Below are positions 1 through 12,503 of a DNA stretch of 64,000 nucleotides, piece after piece (position 1 is the first letter of the stretch; every line of letters begins with the position of its first letter). Origin of the DNA: Lycium barbarum (taxonomy: Eukaryota > Streptophyta > Magnoliopsida > Solanales > Solanaceae); contig NC_083338.1 in assembly GCF_019175385.1 (NCBI RefSeq), positions 96,530,062 through 96,594,061 of the forward strand. Direction: 5' to 3'. The position numbers were made by a program, and so were the translations under genes. The notes beneath the pieces were generated by a model. That model worked only from the letters and a program-made list of their open reading frames with translations. It did no database searches and was not told where the DNA came from.

Positions 1-705
1 GACTCAAGGCTAAGGTCACTAAAGTATCAGCTTTACGCCTCAAGAGTTAAAGGCCCCTAAAATTTTGTGATTATTATATAACTAGTCATTAGTGCATGTT
101 TCAAGTTTATAGCTTTGAATGCAAAAAGTCACTATCGTTGGCTTATTATATAACTTGGGAAAGGTTCTTCAAGTTAATAAAGTATTAGTCATTTGTTGCA
201 ATACAATACCTTGGTTCTTTTGGTAATAAATATTATTGGTAGATATGAAGATTTAAGTATTTTAATTCAAAGTTCTAAAATATCAGATAAAGTTTTATTG
301 TCATTTAATAAAAACTTGAAAATTTTGAAAATAAAATTTTCTACATTCCTGATGTCCCGGTTATATAAGGAAATAATGAACTTTTCTAAATATTAATTGT
401 AATTTTGTGATACAGATAGTAACATTTAGTGGTTGTAAGAAGACTCTGGCTGAAGAATTAAAATTAATTGTAACTTGAAATATTAAAGCTTGATGATATG
501 TAAAGAAAATTTAATGCATTACTATGTCACTATACAAGAAAAGAAAATATTTGTCATATTATTCTAAATGTGGGAAGATCCTAAGGTTAAAGTTGAATTA
601 TTAAAATGTCCATAAAATATTGAGCAACGTTTTTGCCCTTTAAGGAAACACTATTCCAAGTACCAATAATGTACAAGATAGTAAATACAATTCATACTAA
701 ATAGC
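1..705. other. AT-rich flank without a recognisable gene
   Basis: No open frame here resembles a known family; the longest, 67 codons at 193-396, is low-complexity and AT-driven. The last 50 bases (655-705) recur in imperfect form at 30955-31005, on the far side of the first transposon nest, so they mark the old insertion site rather than a gene. Confidence 0.6.
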
Positions 706-2002
706 ACTCCCTCCGTTTCATAATAAGTGGTGTTTTAGGCTTTTCATTTTATTTCAAAATAAGTGATGCTATATAATTTCAAGAAGAAATTGATCTTATT
801 CTTCCAAAATTACCCTTATTAACAAGAGCCATTAAATAGCTTTTCTAGAAAAGATGTATCTTAGAAAGAGATAAAATTTAATTAGGGGTAAGTTAGTAAA
901 AACACTATTAATTTTCTTGGAGTGAGCAATTCCTCAAGGGTGTGCATATTTTAAAAACTCCACTTATTACTCCCTCCGTCCATATTACTTGTCCACTTTT
1001 CCCTTTACATGTCCTTTAAGAACTCATAAATAGAAACGTATTTTTACTAAATTACCCTTATCTCTCTCCAATTAATTGCATTCTAATCAATGTTGGTGTC
1101 ACGACCCAACCCGCCATGATTGGCACCCACACTAACTCCTAGTGGTCGAATCAATACGCTTAACCATCTACTCATTTAAAGTTCATTTTTACTTAGTCAA
1201 TTCATTCAGTTCACAATAAATTAAACGCAAGATTAAGTCAAAAGTGATCATGCCATAAAACAATAATGTAAATGCGGAAGTCCTAACTATTACAACCCCA
1301 AAATTCGAAAGTCACCGTACACGGACTCTAATCCAAAACATGTCTAAGGAATCCATACTATCTGAAATAAACAAACATCAATGTCTGGAATGGAAATAGA
1401 CATTAAATAAAGGAAAATCTTCGGGGGGCCTAGCACGAATAGAAGCTCACCCTTAATCTGTCAGTAAATGGCCTCAAGCTAAATATGAGGTTGAGTAGCA
1501 GTCTCTGCATCACAATCTGCACTAAAAAAGAATGCAACAAGGTAGTATCTGTGCAAACACTATGTACGGGTAGATATCATAGGCCGACCAAGATTAGTAT
1601 CATGCATGAATCATAAAATCAATAAAATAGACAGACCGGTCAACAACACATAATCAGATAGCCAACACCAAGTCAACCAATGATATTAACAAATCAAATC
1701 CACCACTGATACTAACAATCAAGTCCACCAATGATATTAACAATCAAGTCAACGGAAGCAAGCAATGGAATAAACCTCCCAACAACATTCTCACTTACTT
1801 AATCACTGATCACTCGTGTACATACATGCTAATTGGTGTCTTTGCTCAATAGCCATGACCTGCAAGGGACTCATGGTGTCCATGTACCCTCGCTCCAAAA
1901 TCTTACCTCGGATCACGAGCCTTTAACTTAGGCCACATCCTCACCCCCTATCAAATGTGCCCAAAATCTAGCTCACATCCTCACCCCCTTTCAAATGCGC
2001 CT

Positions 2003-2005
<3 letters not shown>

Positions 2006-2047
<42 letters not shown>
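2006..2047. repeat. (CA)21 microsatellite
   Basis: An uninterrupted CA run inside the 3' LTR of element A. The aligned position in the 5' LTR (21408-21460) holds a TA run. Confidence 0.97.
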
Positions 2048-2049
<2 letters not shown>

Positions 2050-2505
2050 ATATATCATTTTCATCAAGAAGATCATATTAACTTCTCACCACAATTGTCA
2101 TCAAATTATAGATCACCACACATTGAATAATGGCATTTATCCCACAGCATATAGGAATTCCAACCACACATTATGCCCGAAGACTAGACATGCTTTCTCC
2201 TATCAATCTCATAACACATATAATCAACTAATCAAAGTCTAACTCAAGTAAACTGTAACCGACCTCAACTGTAGAGCTGAAACAATGTGAATCACTCCGC
2301 TATAGCCTTTCCCTTCCTTAATGCCTCGGAACGCTCAAAATCTAGAATACATAAGGTTAAGTAAGAAATTGTTCATCTAATTATTATCAATGTCAACTTT
2401 TGGGAAGAAACCCCACCAATTCCACCCTTCTTCAATGGAGAATCTAACTCTAGGTATGAATTTGCCTAATATTGATTAGCGCAAGTCACAATATGTTAAT
2501 TCATG

Positions 2506-4602
2506 TGTCACGCCCCGAACCATGGCCTGGGCGTAACACGACACTTTGGCCTTGCTTGCATGTGTCCGAGCGAACCTCATGGCTTGCTTGTCAACATGGG
2601 CATCAAAACAATATAATCTATATGATGCAATTTAAATGAATCATGAAAATGTAATTTGCGAAATAAAGTTTGAAGTTATCTCATAGCATGAAAAATCATG
2701 AAAACGTAATAGTCTGCACGCATGAAAACATAACTAACTCTGTGAACTAACATCTGTCTATGAAACCTCTAAAACATGTCTGAATACTAACTACCAGGAC
2801 ATGGCCCTGGAGTACCATAACTGAATACTAATGCAAACTCCATGTTGAACCCCGAGAGGAGTGGGGCTCACCAATAAGCTGATAACTGAGGTGATCCTAC
2901 TGCGCAGGTGTATGCTCCTGAAAACCGGTATCTGCACCGTGAAGTGCAGGCCCCGGGCAAAAGGGACGTTAGTACATGGTGAATAGTACTAGTATGTAAA
3001 ACCTGTTGAAACGAAGAACATGACACAACATAGGTATATGACATGAACTGAAACTGAATGTAACTTACATGAGCATGAAACATGAGTAAAGTCTGAAAAC
3101 AGTAAATCAATGGAAATACATGTATATAAAACTGCTTGTAACGTGGGGAATGCTATAGTATATAACCGACAACATAATCTGGTACTTGCGTCCTACCAGC
3201 AGAACACTCACACCTTGCCAGGGATATGATATTTAAGTAATAATAAGCATGTAAGGATCCAAACTGCATAATGAAGGTGTTGCCTCCTTGCTGACAACCC
3301 TTATCCTATGGTGGCTACGTAGTTTCAGGCTATCTGAGCCTTCTCGATTAACTAAGCAAATCCCAAAAACATGAACATGAAATAGTTGTCTAAGAAGCCC
3401 ATGATTTTCGTGAAATAGCTTGTAAATAACTTGTAGTCATGATTTTACGAAATAACTTGTAAACATGGTTTCATGAAATAACTTGTATTTAGCATGTATG
3501 TATCTTGAGTCATGGCATGAAGATAGTTATATAATACAATTGCATGAAAACTTGTAGACATGTAGGATATTCATGAAATAAGAATTTTTATTTAAAAACA
3601 TGCATGCAATAACCCATGAAATACAAGATATGGGTTTTCATGGATTACAGATGGATTCTCAATAATCATAAAGAAATATTAATAACTCAATGATGGAATT
3701 ATAACAATTCATACATAATATAATCATAGACATGGACCTAGGGTTATAATGAGCATGGTATAGAAACCCTAGTTTTAGTAGAGAATCATAATTTATGAAT
3801 TATGAGGCGTGGGGAAGAACAATGATGTTCCCACACGTAGATAGTAACTCTACATACCTGGTAATGCTTCAAACTTGAATTAAAGCCTTGAACTTTGAAG
3901 AAGATTTCCAAAATCTTGAATCTTGAACCTTAAGATGGGTTTTCTTGAAAACCCTAGTTTAGGAATGATGATTTCTTGTTTAGATTACAAGGATATGTAT
4001 TTGAATTGACTTGGAATAATTAAAGTAGGCTTACCTTGGTGTTCTTAATGATGGAAGAGGGTAGAAGGTCGTTCTAGGGCTTGAAGGAATGAAAAATAAT
4101 GATTTGAACTGATATGGACGAATATATACTGTTCTAGAAAATTCAATTTTACGTCCAGCAAAATACTGGCCGTATTTTGAAAACGGTCCGTATTCTGTAT
4201 GGATTGCACTGCGTCTCTTCAGTAAAATGGCCATAACTCTTTGCACAGATGTCCGGTTTACCCCCATAATATACCGTTGGAAAGATATTTCAAAGCTCTA
4301 CAACTTTCATTAAGGAAGTTTTCCCAAATTCCAAATATGTTTTGAAATAAGGGCCGTGTTTTGAAATACAATCCGTATTTAACAATGTAACATCCAAATG
4401 CCAAATTCCAGAATGCTCAGAAATCCTTGGTACCAGTTTACGACTTGAAATACGGGTCATATACTTAAATACGGCCACTGTTCATGGGTATAAACCTCCA
4501 TCTTACAACTGAAGAGGAAATTTCAAATTCCCACATTCCTTATCTGGTTTTCCAAGTCTAGGATCATGGTCAAAGCTTAGGTTAAAAGTACGGGGTGTTA
4601 CA
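2506..4602 (-). mobile_element. Solo LTR inserted in element A's 3' LTR
   Basis: A 2097-bp segment absent from A's other LTR. It begins TGTCACGCCCCG, ends GGGGTGTTACA, and is flanked by the perfect 5-bp duplication TCATG (2501-2505 and 4603-4607). The other LTR shows the empty site near 21826. No internal region, primer site or coding frame is present, so it is a solo LTR left by LTR-LTR recombination. Its terminal bases place it in the minus orientation. Near its element-sense start (4130-4480) it carries repeated palindromic bits such as CGGTCCGTA, similar in kind to those in element B's LTRs. Confidence 0.92.
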
Positions 4603-5017
4603 TCATGGTCTTTCTATTCAATTAAACCCTTTATCACCAATTTCCATGCTAAAGTTGTCACTTTTACGAAACCCTAAGTCTCAGTTCACCATTAACAAGT
4701 ATCTAGATATTGAATTCTCAACTAAGAAGTAATAATTCATGCTTTTAGATGATAACCAATTAATAATATCCAAAGCCCATTAACTATTTACCGTTCCTTA
4801 GTCCCTAGGGTTCTTAGTTCATCAATCACCATTGCAGACCCATCTAAATGGCATAAGAGATTAGGAAGATGATAAGGTAATGGAAGAGAAGGGTGGAAAC
4901 TTACCTCTTGGGAGTATGTTGCCCTAGCCTTAGTTTTTCGCCCTGAGCTCTTCTTGGGAAGTGTTTTGGAGTTTTATGAATAAAGAATTCAGCTAAGTGT
5001 TTAAAACACATCTTACT

Positions 5018-5232
5018 GCCCCGTCGACCGCTGCGGCGGTCGTTCTGTCCACTGCAGCGGTCTCCACCTAAGTCCACTTTCGCTGTGCCGAGCACGGACC
5101 CCACCATAGCGCAAGTGCTACAATGGTCTAGTGTCTGCCATAGCGAACACCCCACTTCTCTTTCCCTCACAGCAGCGACCAGTCCGTCGCTACCGCGGAC
5201 TCGCTGCAGCAGAACTTTGTCCACCGCAGCGG
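5018..5232. repeat. GC-rich dyad cluster in A's 3' LTR
   Basis: Several short inverted repeats built on CCGCTGCAGCGG-like units stand out from the AT-rich LTR. A diverged counterpart lies at 22005-22200 in the 5' LTR, and similar units occur in the unrelated F LTR at 38860-38940. Confidence 0.7.
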
Positions 5233-5647
5233 TACCCCCAAACCAGTGAGCTCAGTTTTCTCACCAAATTTTCACCCTACCACACAACACTTCATTCGAG
5301 GCCCCACAAATACAAACAAAACATGCACATTAATGTAAAAACACCATACGGACTCCCCCGTGGCCTCGAAATCCCCAACGGAGATCTAATTTCCTACGTC
5401 ACCCCTCAATGGACTCAACACAACCAAACAATAATCACAAACAAGCCAAGTTTTCAGTTCTTAGGCTTCCACATTTGAGTTTCTATTGGCTCATTCTACC
5501 CTTGGAAAGGTTCTATTGGGAGGGTGATCTTAGACTTTCCATAACGACTAGGAAGGTTGTTACATCAGATACCAATTAAAACACCGTTTGTCCCCGAATA
5601 GACAAGGATGAGGAATATAAGAAAAAGGGTACCTATCTTGCGAAAAG

Positions 5648-6457
5648 CTAAGGATACTTGCTACGCATATCCGATTTTATTTCCCAAGTAGTTTTCTCAA
5701 CTGGGTGATTCTTCCACTGAACTTTCACGGAGGCTATTTCCTTCGACCTCAACTTGCGAACTTCTCTATCTAAGATAGCAATAGGCTCTTTCTCATAAGT
5801 CAAGTTCTCATCTAGTAAAACCGAATCCCAATGGATTATGTACGAACCATGGCCATGATACTTCTTCAACATTGAAACGTGAAATACCGGATGAACACCT
5901 GATAAACCCAGAGGTAAAGGCAACTCATGAGCTACCTCCACCACACGCTTGAGAATCTCAAATGACCCAATAAATCTCGGGCTAAGCTTTCCCCTCTTCC
6001 CAAACCTCATCACACCCTTCATGGGTGAAATTTTCAACAGAACTTGTTCTCCATCCATAAACTCAAGATCTCGGACCTTTTGGTCCGCATACTCCTTTTG
6101 CCTACTCTGTGCTGCCAAAAGCTTAGCTTGAATCACCTTTACCTTCTCTAATGACTCTCTCAGAAGGTCTGTACCCTAAGGTCTCACCTCAAACGCATCG
6201 AACCAACCAATACGAGACCTACACCTCATCACATACAAATCCTCAAATTGAGCCATGTCGATGCTCGACTGGTAGCTATTGTTATACACGAACTCTGCCA
6301 ATGGTAAGAACTAATCCTTATGACCACCAAAATCTATCACATAAGCCCGAAGCATATCCTCAAGAACCTAAATAGTCCGCTCGAACTGCACGTTAGTCTG
6401 AGGGTAAAACGCTGTGCTAAGGTCCAACCTAGTGCCCAACTCGGCCTGTAGAGTCCT
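5648..6457 (-). pseudogene. Element A integrase C-terminus and chromodomain-like tail
   Basis: The open part (5648-6136) contains the integrase C-terminal region around GKLSPRFIGSFEIL and VHPVFHVSMLKK. It then runs into a chromodomain-like end with PIAILDREVRKLR, an aromatic VQWKN segment and TTWE. In chromoviruses this module follows integrase and is thought to bias insertion toward heterochromatin. Upstream (6137-6457) the end of the integrase core is still readable but broken. It includes an in-frame TAG at 6368-6370 where the matching codon of element B is Gln. It ends about 85 bases from the LTR, and no clean polypurine tract is visible before the LTR. Confidence 0.85.
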
Positions 6458-7031
6458 CTAGAAGTTCGATGTATAAGTAGTGCCCCTGTCAGATATGATG
6501 GAAATCGGAACCCCATGCAATCGAACCACCTCCTTGATGTACAACTTGGCTAACTTCTCTGTATTATACGTTATCTGGATCGAAATAAAATGAGCAGACT
6601 TAGTAAACCTGTCGACAATAACCCATATAGAATCAAACTTCTCCAACGTCTTTGGAAGACCAACCACGAAATCCATTGTTATTCTTTCCCACTTCCACTC
6701 AGGAATGGGCATCCTCTGAAGTGTACCCCCAGGTTTCTGATGCTCACACTTTACATGTTTGCAGTTCAAACGCTGAGCAACATACTCTACTATGTCACGC
6801 TTCATCCTAGCCCACCAGTAATGTTTTCTCAAATCTCGATACATCTTAGTAGCGCCAGGATGAATGGAATACCTCGAACTATGAGCCTCTGCTAGAATAG
6901 TCTTGATCAAATCACCCACACGTGGCACGCAAACTCGCCCCTTAATTCGTAACAACCCTTCTTCATCGATCACGACCTTCTTGGCCTCACCACACAACAC
7001 TTTGTCACGAATTTTACACAACTTAGCATCC
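6458..7031 (-). pseudogene. Element A integrase: zinc-binding region and catalytic core start
   Basis: The 187-codon open stretch carries the HHCC-type region ([18 protein letters not shown], then the NCKHVKCEHQKPGG segment) and the first two core acidic positions. These are MDFVVGLPKT and a second Asp in the ISDRGTTYTSNF segment. The first Cys of the CPxC pair seen in B is replaced (LNC). A stop (TAG, 6458-6460) follows NF at exactly the site where element B also has a stop, so both lost a codon that is Trp in this family. The product would process and insert retroelement cDNA; this copy is dead. Confidence 0.87.
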
Positions 7032-8709
7032 TCAAACTATTTAGACTTAATCTGCTCCAAAAAACAGTGACCTAGCCCCAACACAAGCTAACACTCCGCC
7101 CATGCTAGACATATCCAGTCTCATAAAACTGTTAGCCAGAGTCTGAACCTCTCTAGCTAATGGACGCTCCAAAGAGATCAACGAGCCAGACTTCCCATAC
7201 TGGCTAACTTCCTACTCAACGCGTCGACCACCACATTTGCCTTACCAGGATGATATCGAATGGTGATGTCATAATCCTTCAGTAACTCTATCTATCTCCG
7301 CTGCCTAGAGTTCAGATCCCTCTGAGTGAACACGTGCTGCAAGCTGCGATGATCAGTGTAAACCTCACAACGAACACCATACAAGTAGTGCCTCCATATT
7401 TTCCGTGCAAACATCACTGCTGCCAATTCCAAGTCATGAGTAGGATAGTTCTTATCATGCACTTTAAACTGTCTAGAAGCGTAAGCAATCACCTTCTTTT
7501 CCTACATCAAAACAACACCCAAACCAGAGCGTGAAGCATCATAATAAACAACAAAATTTTTGCCTTCCACGGGCAATGCTAGAAAAGGAGTTATCGTCAA
7601 CAAGGTCCTGAGCTTTCGAAATCTCTCCTCACATTCGTCAGACCACCAAAACGACACCTCTTTCTAAGTCAAACGGGTCAAATGAGAAGCATTAGAGGCA
7701 AACCCCTTCACAAACCGACGATAGTAACTAGCCAGACCCCCGAAACTATGGATTTCAGTCACTGATGTGGGCCTAGCCCAATCCCTGACTGCCTGAATCT
7801 TCTGCGGATCCATCATAATACCCTCCTTCAAAATTACATGCTCCAAGAATTACACTGAAGACAACCAAAATTCGCACTTAGAGAACTTAGCATACAACTT
7901 CTTTTCCCACAATACCCCAAGAGCAATGCTCAAATGTTTCTCATGATCCTCCTTACTTCTAGAATACACCAGTATATCATCAATGAATGCTATCACAAAA
8001 GAATCTAAATAGGTCTTAAAAACACTGTTCATCAAATCCATGAACGCAGCTGGGGCATTAGTAAGCCCGAAAGACATAACCAAGAACTCATAGTGTCCAA
8101 ACCTAGTCCTGAAGGCTGTCTTAGGAACATCTTTTGCCCGAATCTTTAACTGGTGATACCTGACCTTAAGTCAATTTTAGAGAACACAGAAGCTCCTTGA
8201 AACTGATCCAACAAATCATTAATATAGGGGATGGGATACTTGTTTCGGATAGTAACCTTATTCAGCTGACGATAATCAATACACATGCACATAGACCCAT
8301 CCTTCTTTTTAACAAACGACACAGGAGCACCCCAAGGAGAGGCACTCGGGCGAATAAACCCCTTACTCAAGAGATCGTGCAACTACTCTTTCAATTCCTT
8401 TAACCCTGTTAGTGCCATCCTATGGGGTGAAATAGAGATAGGATGAGTCCCTGGGTCTAAATCAACCTGGAAGTCAATGTCACGGTCAGGTGGCATACCT
8501 AGCAAGTCCGCGGAAAACACATCCGCAAACTCGCGTATCTCTGGAACTGAATCAGTAGGTGGATTATCGGCACAAGTATCACAGATATGTGCCAAATAAG
8601 CTAAACAACCCCTCTCTACTAGCTTCTTAGCACGAATGAAGGATATAACTTCCTTAGGGAGGAGACAAATGTTACCTTTCCACTCAAGTCTAGGTACCCT
8701 GGGGATAGC
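7032..8709 (-). pseudogene. Element A reverse transcriptase and RNase H, broken
   Basis: RT motifs read in order: [47 protein letters not shown] and the CEFW segment. RNase H shows YYDAS, DLELAAV and YTDHRSLQ. Damage includes TAG at 8383-8385, a 1-bp loss near 8158 that shifts frame just after LRSG, stops near 7847 and at 7664-7666, 7502-7504 and 7292-7294, and more toward 7032. Four of these stops align with sense codons in element B (Gln, Gln, Gln, Trp). The frame resumes across the element B insertion: the protein reads through from 18492 to 8709 without loss except the duplicated ATAGC. Confidence 0.88.
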
Positions 8710-9327
8710 TGTCACGACCCAGCTAGGGGCCGCGACGGGTACCCGGAGCAATTACCGAGCACCGCTTACTCTACTGCTTGTCTCGCCCATTTAATACTCT
8801 TTATCAATTTTACATACCAATTGTAGGAAAATCATATTTAATCAAAATATAAATACTTTATATACATTTGCCCCTTGGCCATCAAAATAACATACATACA
8901 TATGAAAACATCTTGTGAGACCATCTAACCCACACTGCGTATCTATGAGCCTCTACTAACATAATGAATACATGGACGGAACAAGACTCCGTCATGCCCA
9001 ATATATGCATGTATGAATGTACATCAAAAGAATAGTCATAAGCACCTCCTAACAATGGAGTGCTATCTATCAGCTGACAGCTACTGAGGACCTGGGCCAA
9101 GCTCTCCTCCCTGTCTACCTGTGGGCATGAACACAGCGTCCGAAGAAAGGACGTCAGTACGAATATTGTACCGAGTATGAGAGGCATACATAATGAAAGG
9201 AAACATCAATAATATGAGGATAACATCAACATGAGACATCTGGACCTGGCTGATAATCATAAATGAAGTAATGCATGCTATCTTACTCATATATCATCAT
9301 CATGACATGTATGCATCATATGCAAGC

Positions 9328-9510
9328 TGCCCGTCCATGCCGGAACGGTGTGATAATCAATAATATTAGCCCGCGTCCAGGCCTCCCATGTCCAAGGTAC
9401 CATCTCATGCCGCCCACTAGTGGTGTCTGCCCACGCCCGTAGGTCGTGGTGTATCCGTATCGCCGCCCGCCGAAGCGGTGTCTGCCCGGCCAACTAGGCC
9501 CGGTGTGAAT
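9328..9510. repeat. Hairpin-unit array in B's 3' LTR
   Basis: About five consecutive units, each a short inverted repeat (such as CCGCCGAAGCGG or GGCCAACTAGGCC) followed by GTGTCTGCCC-like bases. A matching array is at 16707-16889 in the 5' LTR. It is GC-rich against an AT-rich LTR. Confidence 0.7.
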
Positions 9511-10689
9511 GCAATCATGACATGCTTAACGTAAATACTCATAGTAATATGCTTATCATAAAATACTTATCTTATCGTAATGCGTATATAAGACTCATGA
9601 TCAACTTTACTCTATCGGGGTGACGTAAGGTCGTGATCCCCCGATTACATTATGGAACCATCATGGACATTCTGCCTCACCTTGAAAGGACTAGTACATA
9701 AGGTGAGTGTAGGAAAGGAATAACATCATCATCATTCTAGTGTCATCATATCGTATAACTTATCTCATATAGACATTCATAAGTATAAGATTTTAACTTC
9801 TTAGGATGTAAGAACTCATGAAAGGAATAGGGATTCAAGTTAAAAGATTCATGCCATTAGAAAGAAGGACTAGCCTCACATACCTTGGTCGTTTAGCTAA
9901 GATATCGCTCACTTGTTCTCCGTCGATATCACGTCGTTACCTTCATAAGAGAATTCGTATCAACATTAGCAACTGACTATAAGACGCGTCGCTAATTCTA
10001 GGAGAAGTCGAACAACGCTTCCTTCGCTCATACCACTTTTCTCATGTTTTACATTAACTCCCAACATTCATAATCTTACTCGCAATATCATAATCGACAA
10101 TCATCATTTACGTACATTTGGCAAAATCCACCATTTTCCTCCAATTTTCCCTTATTTCTACTTCTAGCTCGTCCTTGCATTTTCATGCGTTTAAATGCTT
10201 GTTTCATGATATAAACATCATTTATAACGTATTAGTACTCACAACACTTCAATATTCATAGTTCAATTCCACTATCATTCACTTATGTCACTATTCACTC
10301 AATAATGACCCATTTCTATGTTCTTCTACATTTCAAGTGTCTAAGCTTTCCAATACTTCGAACAACATGGAACAATCATGAAACTTACCTTGGATGATGG
10401 TCGAGCAATCCTTAAGTTGAAATACTTCAATTATCCAAAACCCTAGTTCCACCTTCTTGGGAATTTCTTGACTTAGAAGATCCTTTGATGTGTTCTTACA
10501 CTTATTTTCATGAATTTGGTGTTGATGATCTTAGGTTTCCTTGGATTTTCTTGCTATTCTTAGAGTTGAAGTGTTGAAGAACACTCTAGAGTTTTCTTGA
10601 AGTGTTGGATGAAAAATGACGTGAAATGGCTTAAGTTCCCTTTTTAATAATTCAAAATCTGGTCTTTAATGAAAATTTGTCGGGATGAA

Positions 10690-10985
10690 CAGTGGTCGTA
10701 AACCACCATATACGGACCGTATTTTGATTTACGGTCCATCCACTATGGTCGTATTTAACCATTTCAAAGACAAAAAGTTTTGGCTGATGGACATGGTAGT
10801 TTACGACCTGGTTTACGGACCGTAAACCAGTTTACGGACCGTAAACCAGTTTACGGGCCGTAAACTGGGTCGTATTTAACCATATCATCACTGGGCAGAA
10901 CTTGAGATTTTTGGCCAGCTGAAGGACGATTGCACTATACGGTCCGTAAATCACTTTACGGGCCGTATAGTGCCATATACGACCA
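10690..10985. repeat. Palindromic TTTACGGACCGTAAA array in B's 3' LTR
   Basis: Repeated near-perfect palindromes (TTTACGGACCGTAAAC, TTTACGGGCCGTAAAC, TATACGGTCCGTAAAT, TTTACGGGCCGTATAG) lie within 440 bp of the element-sense LTR start. Three tandem units occur here, two in the 5' LTR at 18180-18235. Confidence 0.85.
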
Positions 10986-11125
10986 CTGGACAGAAAATTT
11001 TCCGCGACTTTCTTATTTTCCAAAAATTCTTAATTAGCCATTCCCGACTTAATAAAACATCATTCGCTCAACTTTTCATCATTCCCCTCATCATACAAGT
11101 ACGGAGAAATTTCCGAGGTGTAACA

Positions 11126-11140
11126 TTCTTCCCCCCTTTT
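11126..11140 (-). other. Polypurine tract of element B
   Basis: On the minus strand this reads AAAAGGGGGGAAGAA directly before the 3' LTR, the standard plus-strand priming site of LTR retrotransposons. Confidence 0.9.
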
Positions 11141-11330
11141 GGAACATTCGTCCTCGAATGTTCGACACTCGGGGATTTTGGAAAAATTCTGCCAGAGTTT
11201 CCTTTGTAATTTGGATACTACCTTTCCATTACAACAACCCACAATATCTTCGCCTCACAGGGCTATATCACAATATCAACACATTTATGGCCACACACGA
11301 CGAAAAACATAAAACTAAAACGTACATACC

Positions 11331-12503
11331 TTACACCATCAACGTCTCATCTTGAATCTCTTCTGGGGATTGGAACAAATGGAGGTACCTAGATTTCATC
11401 TACTCCCCCGCTTCCCAAGTCATTTCTTCCCGATTATTGTTCCGCCATAGAACTTTGACTGAAGCAACCTTTTTATTCCGAAGCCTTCGTACTTGTCTAT
11501 CCAAAATGGCAATGGGCATTTCCTCGTATGTTAGCTTCTCTGTTACTTGCACATCATCAACCGGAACTATTCTTGTTGGGTCTCCAATACACTTGCGGAG
11601 CATCGAAACATGGAACACTGGATGCACGGATTCGAGCTCTGAAGGCAAGTCCAATTTATAGGCTACTCGACTCACCTTGCGAATGATTTGGTAGGGTCCG
11701 ATATATCTGGGACTTAACTTTCCCTTCTTGCCAAATCTCATCACTCTCTTCATCGGCGATACCTTCAGGAACACCCAATCGCCCACTTGAAATTCCAAGT
11801 CTCGTCGGCGATTATCTGCATAAGACTTTTGGCGACTTCGAGCTGTTAACAGTCGGTCTCGAATCACTTTAACCTTTTCAACTGCTTGTTGGACCAAGTC
11901 GGGGCCTATCAATTGTACTTCCTCGGTTTCAAACCATCCAATTGGAGATCTGCATTTTCTTCCATATAAGGCTTCAAACGGGGCCATTTGAATACTGGAA
12001 TGATAGCTGTTATTATAGGCAAATTCAATAAGAGGAAAATGCTCATCCCAACTACCGCCAAAGTCCAATACACATGCCCGTAGCATATCCTCTAAGGTCT
12101 GAATAGTGCGCTCGGCTTGTCCGTCAGTCTGCGGATGGAACGCCGTGCTGAGCTTAACTTGGGTACCTAGACCTTCTTGAAAGGACTTTCAGAACTTGGC
12201 TGTGAACTGTGCCCCTCTGTCTGTGATAATGGCCGAAGGAATACCGTGAAGTCGTACAATCTCCTTGAGATACAATTTAGCATAATCTTCCGCTGAATAT
12301 GTGGTTCTAACGGGGAGAAAATGAGCTGCTTTCGTGAGTCTATCCACGATCACCCATATAGAATCATACTTCCCTCGCGTACGGGGTAATCCTACCACAA
12401 AATCCATGTTAATTTCTTCCCATTTCCACGTAGGAATTTCCATTGCTTGCAATAAGCCTCCTGGCTTTTGATGCTCGGCCTTCACTTGCTGGCAATTTGG
12501 GCA
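11331..12503 (-). pseudogene. Element B integrase and chromodomain-like tail
   Basis: This continues in the same frame as the RT segment. It starts after a TAG (12504-12506) with CPNCQQVKAEHQKPGG, then the core with MDFVVGLPRT and ITDRGAQFTAKF, a TGA (12189-12191), the QAERTIQTLEDM segment with the third acidic residue, and the C-terminal VHPVFHVSMLRK region. It closes with a chromodomain-like tail (PIAILDRQVRRLR, VKVLWRN, EEMTWE). TAG at 11400-11402 cuts the tail; the family-typical MKSRY...HLF end follows and the frame closes naturally with TAA at 11331-11333. Integrase would insert the cDNA in the nucleus. The stops at 12504 and 12189 remove zinc-binding and core parts from any single product. 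Confidence 0.92.

Larger units (their letters stand above)
1097..5564 (-). repeat. 3' LTR of element A (carries a solo LTR)
   Basis: On the plus strand it begins TGTCACGACCC and ends GTTACA. Without the 2.1-kb solo LTR and its extra target copy it is about 2366 bp. The partner at 20501-22516 is 2016 bp, shortened by internal deletions (for example sequence like 2299-2440 and part of 4762-5020). The two copies are otherwise colinear with many substitutions, so A is old. A dinucleotide repeat sits at the same LTR position in both but is CA here and TA in the partner. Confidence 0.88.
8710..11125 (-). repeat. 3' LTR of element B
   Basis: 2416 bp, from TGTCACGACCCAGC to GAGGTGTAACA on the plus strand. 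It is nearly identical to 16089-18486. The main length difference is one extra about 20-bp palindromic unit near 10830-10860. Short open frames inside both LTR copies (for example near 8882-9187) are by-products, not genes. Confidence 0.95.

Noticed and set aside
5131..5478. 115-codon plus-strand frame in A's 3' LTR
   Set aside because: Antisense to the element and not preserved in the other LTR.
8882..9493. Frames in B's LTR that recur at 16262-16873 with near-identical peptides
   Set aside because: The repetition is due to the LTR pair; no known domain, and both frames overlap hairpin arrays.
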